Shown: positions 5,512 to 8,149 of the stretch, one piece after another | Layout of the letters: each line of letters opens with the position of its first letter | Position numbering within the stretch: position 1 is the stretch's first letter | Assembly (NCBI GenBank): GCA_902803275.1 | Contig: CADCPE010000206.1 | Coordinates: 1-8,149, forward strand | Direction of reading: 5' to 3' | From: an uncultured Erysipelotrichaceae bacterium | GTDB taxonomy: Bacteria; Bacillota_I; Bacilli_A; Erysipelotrichales; Erysipelotrichaceae | Length of the DNA stretch: 8,149 nucleotides | Made by a program: the position numbers and the translations under genes | Notes under the pieces: generated by a model | Told to the model about the DNA's origin: nothing | The model's database searches: none | What the model saw: only the letters and a program-made list of their open reading frames with translations

Positions 5512-6857
5512 TGAAAAAAAGAATAGTAAACTTGCTATTGGTTCTTTTCATGGTCTTGGGCAGTTTCGCTAAGACAAATTTTATTTATGCGGAAGATGGC
5601 GATAACGAAGAGGAGTCCTACAGCGAAAAAAGCGACTACGACAAGTGTATCGAAGACCGCGACAAGGAGGCCTGCAAGGCCATCGCTTCAAGTGCACAAT
5701 CGAGCCTTAAGGATATCGAAGACAAGATCGCCGATGCCCAAAACGACAGGGACAAGGCTATTTCCCTAGCTGAAGAGTATGCAGCCAAGGCTGCCAGCCT
5801 GCAAAGCGAAGTCGACAGTCTGAAAGCACAGATCGAAGAACTTAAAGTCAGGATCGCCGAGCTGGAAGTTCAGATCGCCGAGAACGAAGCAAAAGTCGAA
5901 GAGATAAATACCCGTGTAAAAAACAGAATGGTCGAGACCCAGAAGATCATGCATTTCAATGGCTACATTGAATTTATTCTGGGCTCCAAATCATTCTCTG
6001 ATATGTTAAGCAGAGTCTACGGTGTCGAAGCCATCGTCTCCAAAGACAAGAGCGACCGTGAGACTTTGATCGAGATCATCGAACAGCTTACCAAAGACAA
6101 GGAAGAACTCGATGCTTCAAAGTCCAAGCTTGATGAGAACTACAACGACATCGTCGCCAAGCAGGCTGAACTGATCGCCATGGAAGAGTTCTACCGCGAA
6201 GAAGAAGCAAGGATCCAGGATGAACTCGATGAGATGACGGCGGCCAGAGATGAAGTATATCAGAGCTTCAGCGATCTGCGCGATGCCTTGAAGGAAACCG
6301 GCGTGACCGTCAACTCAAGCTTCTCGACCCCGGTCCATAACTCCTGGATCACCGGAAGAGTCTGGAACTATGACAACAATTTCCTGTCCGGCACCTGGCA
6401 CCTCGGTGTCGATTATGCGGCATCAAGAGGCACCCAGATCCATGCTCCGGCCGGCGGCGTGATAATCAGAGCTGATGACAGCTGCGGAGATCCGGGCAGT
6501 CTTTCAAACTACTGCGGCGCGTGGATCGCCGGCGGTGGCAATCAGGTCTATCTGATGTGCGAGGTCGATGGTACCGTCTACGGTTTCATCTTCTTCCATA
6601 TGCAATCCGTCTACGTTGGCTATGGTGACTATGTCCTGCAGGATGAAGTAATCGGCACTGTCGGATCATCAGGAAAATCGACCGGTCCGCACTGCCATAT
6701 TGAAATGTACCGCTTAGGCAGAGGCGAACTGCTTGACTATCTGGCCATGGGCTGGAATGCGACGTTCTCAGTCGGCCGTGGCGCGACCGCCTACAACAAC
6801 CGCTGTGACGTAAGTTCAGCACCATGTATCCTTAATCCGGAAATGTATCTGCCATAA
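5511..6857 (+). CDS. Secreted coiled-coil M23 (LytM-type) peptidase, predicted FtsEX-activated murein hydrolase
   Basis: Predicted to cut peptidoglycan peptide bonds outside the membrane under FtsEX control. In 448 residues: signal peptide 1-27 (Lys-rich start, hydrophobic core, cleavage after FIYA); an acidic linker; a long coiled coil about 60-265, containing a segment like the PcsB/CwlO N-terminal domain (FILGSKSFSDMLSRVYGVEA, 155-174); and an M23 domain about 280-448. The active site looks complete: zinc ligands H297 and D301 (HLGVD) and H396, with catalytic histidines H363 (FFHMQ) and H394 (GPHCH). Thus it is built like EnvC but, unlike EnvC with its degenerate LytM domain, should itself be a hydrolase. 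Eight cysteines (46, 55, 325, 335, 350, 395, 432, 439) are unusual for a secreted Firmicute protein. The gene is fused translationally to ftsX by a 1-base overlap, which supports the functional pairing. Confidence 0.93.
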   Translation: MKKRIVNLLLVLFMVLGSFAKTNFIYAEDGDNEEESYSEKSDYDKCIEDRDKEACKAIASSAQSSLKDIEDKIADAQNDRDKAISLAEEYAAKAASLQSEVDSLKAQIEELKVRIAELEVQIAENEAKVEEINTRVKNRMVETQKIMHFNGYIEFILGSKSFSDMLSRVYGVEAIVSKDKSDRETLIEIIEQLTKDKEELDASKSKLDENYNDIVAKQAELIAMEEFYREEEARIQDELDEMTAARDEVYQSFSDLRDALKETGVTVNSSFSTPVHNSWITGRVWNYDNNFLSGTWHLGVDYAASRGTQIHAPAGGVIIRADDSCGDPGSLSNYCGAWIAGGGNQVYLMCEVDGTVYGFIFFHMQSVYVGYGDYVLQDEVIGTVGSSGKSTGPHCHIEMYRLGRGELLDYLAMGWNATFSVGRGATAYNNRCDVSSAPCILNPEMYLP

Positions 6858-6863
6858 AAACAT

Positions 6864-8149
6864 ATGAATAAAGACGACAGAGTTTATTTTGATCTTGAAC
6901 GTAAACCGCTCAAGAGTGAAAGAGAAGAAATAAGAAGAAGGAGGATGAATGTCATCAAGACATTCTTCTCCCATCTTTTTGTATTGCTGCTGGGACTGGT
7001 GCTCGGCCTTTCTTTCAGCCGCATCATTGACCCTGATGCAAAAGCAAATATCTTTGATGAGATCAAATACGTCATGAATAAGGACTGGCTTTACAGCAGT
7101 GAATTCGAAGATCTTGGAAAGGAACTCGAATACAGGGCCATCGTCGGCATGACCAGTGATGAGGACGATCCTTATACCAGCTATATGTCAAAAGAAGAAA
7201 TGGAAGAATTCACTTCAGCGATCAATCTTGATTATGTCGGGATCGGTGTCCAGTATTCGTCTTCTTCAGGTGTGCCGATCGTACTAAGGGTCTTCAAGGA
7301 GTCACCGGCCGAGAAGGCTGGCATGCAGCCGGGAGATATAATCAAAGCCATCGACGGCGTACAGGTAGATGAAAGCAACATCGATGATCTGAAAGAACTT
7401 GTGACAGGGGAAAGAGGCTCTGTCGTCGAACTTGAAGTTCAAAGAGGAAATCAGCTGCTCGATCTCAAGATCGTCAGAGACTCGATCAATTCCACGGTAT
7501 ATGCTTCAAAAGAAGATGATTATGTGATTCTGGAGATTGACAGTTTCGGTGAATCGACTGCCCTTGAGATCGAAAAATACCTGAAGGATTATGAGGATAT
7601 CAGCAGGCTGATCATCGACTTAAGGAACGATACCGGCGGTTATCAGACATCAGTCAGAGACTGTCTGAGACTGTTCATCGGTGTCAAAAAACCGTATCTG
7701 AAACAGGTAGATGTCCACGGCAACGAACAGATCGACTATACAACGGCTGGAAAGGTATTTGAAAACTTCAGAGATATCGTTATCCTTACGAATAAAAACA
7801 CGGCCTCAGCTGCGGAGGTGTTCGCTTTAGTCATGAAAGAGGAAATGGAGAATGTCACGCTGGTCGGTGAGACTACTTTCGGCAAAGGCGTGATCCAGAC
7901 CAACAAGCGTCTGAGTGACGGCGGGATACTCAAACTGACAAGCTACTACTGGTATTCACCGCGGGGTACATCCGTTAATAAGGAAGGGATAAAACCGGAT
8001 ATCGAGATCATGATGCCGGATATCTACTATGAATCATATTACTCACTGGAGGAAGACGAGACATTTGAATATGACAGCGTCGATGATTCGATCAGAGTTA
8101 CGCAGATGGCTCTGGATTTCCTGGGCTACGATGTGGGAAGAAAAGACGG
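6864..8149 (+). CDS. S41 C-terminal processing peptidase with PDZ domain (C-terminus cut by window edge)
   Basis: A membrane-anchored serine protease of the CtpA/CtpB/Prc family. Visible residues 1-428: a charged cytoplasmic N-terminus, a membrane anchor about 31-53, a PDZ domain about 120-200 (VGIGVQYSS, SPAEKAGMQPGDIIKAIDG), then the protease domain with IIDLRNDTGGY (250-260), nucleophile S315 in TASAAE and general base K341 in TTFGKG, 26 residues apart. Near the edge VTQMALDFLGYDVGRKDG (412 on) looks like the start of a peptidoglycan-binding domain, as in Bacillus CtpA/CtpB. The ATG is six bases after the M23 stop, in the same frame, without a Shine-Dalgarno, so reinitiation after the M23 gene is likely. 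Following ftsEX and a hydrolase suggests a role in processing wall proteins, possibly its own neighbour (inference). The symbol ctpA or ctpB is not distinguishable. Confidence 0.93.
   Translation, partial: MNKDDRVYFDLERKPLKSEREEIRRRRMNVIKTFFSHLFVLLLGLVLGLSFSRIIDPDAKANIFDEIKYVMNKDWLYSSEFEDLGKELEYRAIVGMTSDEDDPYTSYMSKEEMEEFTSAINLDYVGIGVQYSSSSGVPIVLRVFKESPAEKAGMQPGDIIKAIDGVQVDESNIDDLKELVTGERGSVVELEVQRGNQLLDLKIVRDSINSTVYASKEDDYVILEIDSFGESTALEIEKYLKDYEDISRLIIDLRNDTGGYQTSVRDCLRLFIGVKKPYLKQVDVHGNEQIDYTTAGKVFENFRDIVILTNKNTASAAEVFALVMKEEMENVTLVGETTFGKGVIQTNKRLSDGGILKLTSYYWYSPRGTSVNKEGIKPDIEIMMPDIYYESYYSLEEDETFEYDSVDDSIRVTQMALDFLGYDVGRKD

Noticed and set aside
6945..6947. Internal ATG after AGGAGG as the true start of the S41 peptidase
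   Set aside because: The spacing of zero bases is too short for initiation at that ATG, and the 6864 start sits right after the previous stop as expected in a coupled operon. Kept as a question in the findings.

Overview
The window looks like the chromosome of a low-to-moderate-GC, anaerobic member of the Bacillota (Firmicutes). The evidence is a DarA-type cyclic-di-AMP receptor, an FtsEX operon followed by a secreted peptidoglycan hydrolase and an S41 protease, AzlCD, and an FprA-type flavodiiron protein of the kind strict anaerobes use against O2 or NO. A lineage near the Erysipelotrichia is my guess from the general look of the proteins, not something the sequence proves. No rRNA, tRNA, CRISPR array, insertion sequence or phage gene was seen.

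The layout is two divergent gene blocks separated by about 107 bp (3603-3709). Leftward (minus strand) the order is darA (c-di-AMP PII-like receptor), azlC and azlD (branched-chain amino-acid exporter pair), a 7-TM YwaF/TMEM164-like membrane protein, and a flavodiiron protein (FprA type with a fused flavin-reductase domain) that runs off the left edge. Gaps are 28 bp or less and azlC/azlD overlap by 4 bp, so the block could be one transcript. A perfect 10-bp-arm palindrome followed by a T-run after darA may attenuate it or terminate most transcripts there.

Rightward (plus strand) the order is ftsE, ftsX, a secreted coiled-coil M23 peptidase, and a membrane-anchored S41 (C-terminal processing) peptidase that runs off the right edge. 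ftsE/ftsX and ftsX/M23 overlap by 1 bp (TGATG, TAATG), and the S41 gene starts 6 bp after the M23 stop. This is a cell-wall remodelling module: the FtsE ATPase drives FtsX, whose extracellular loop is expected to bind the coiled coil of the hydrolase and switch on local peptidoglycan cleavage, while the S41 protease may process a wall or envelope protein at the same place.

Nearly everything belongs to known families, and I did not find a convincing new system. The points most worth a second look are: an apparently leaderless ftsE start (extended -10 box eleven bases before the ATG and no Shine-Dalgarno); a 70-residue acidic tail on FtsE; an FtsEX partner that combines the coiled coil with an intact M23 active site and eight cysteines; the palindrome and missing ribosome site in front of azlC; and a strong excess of GATC.
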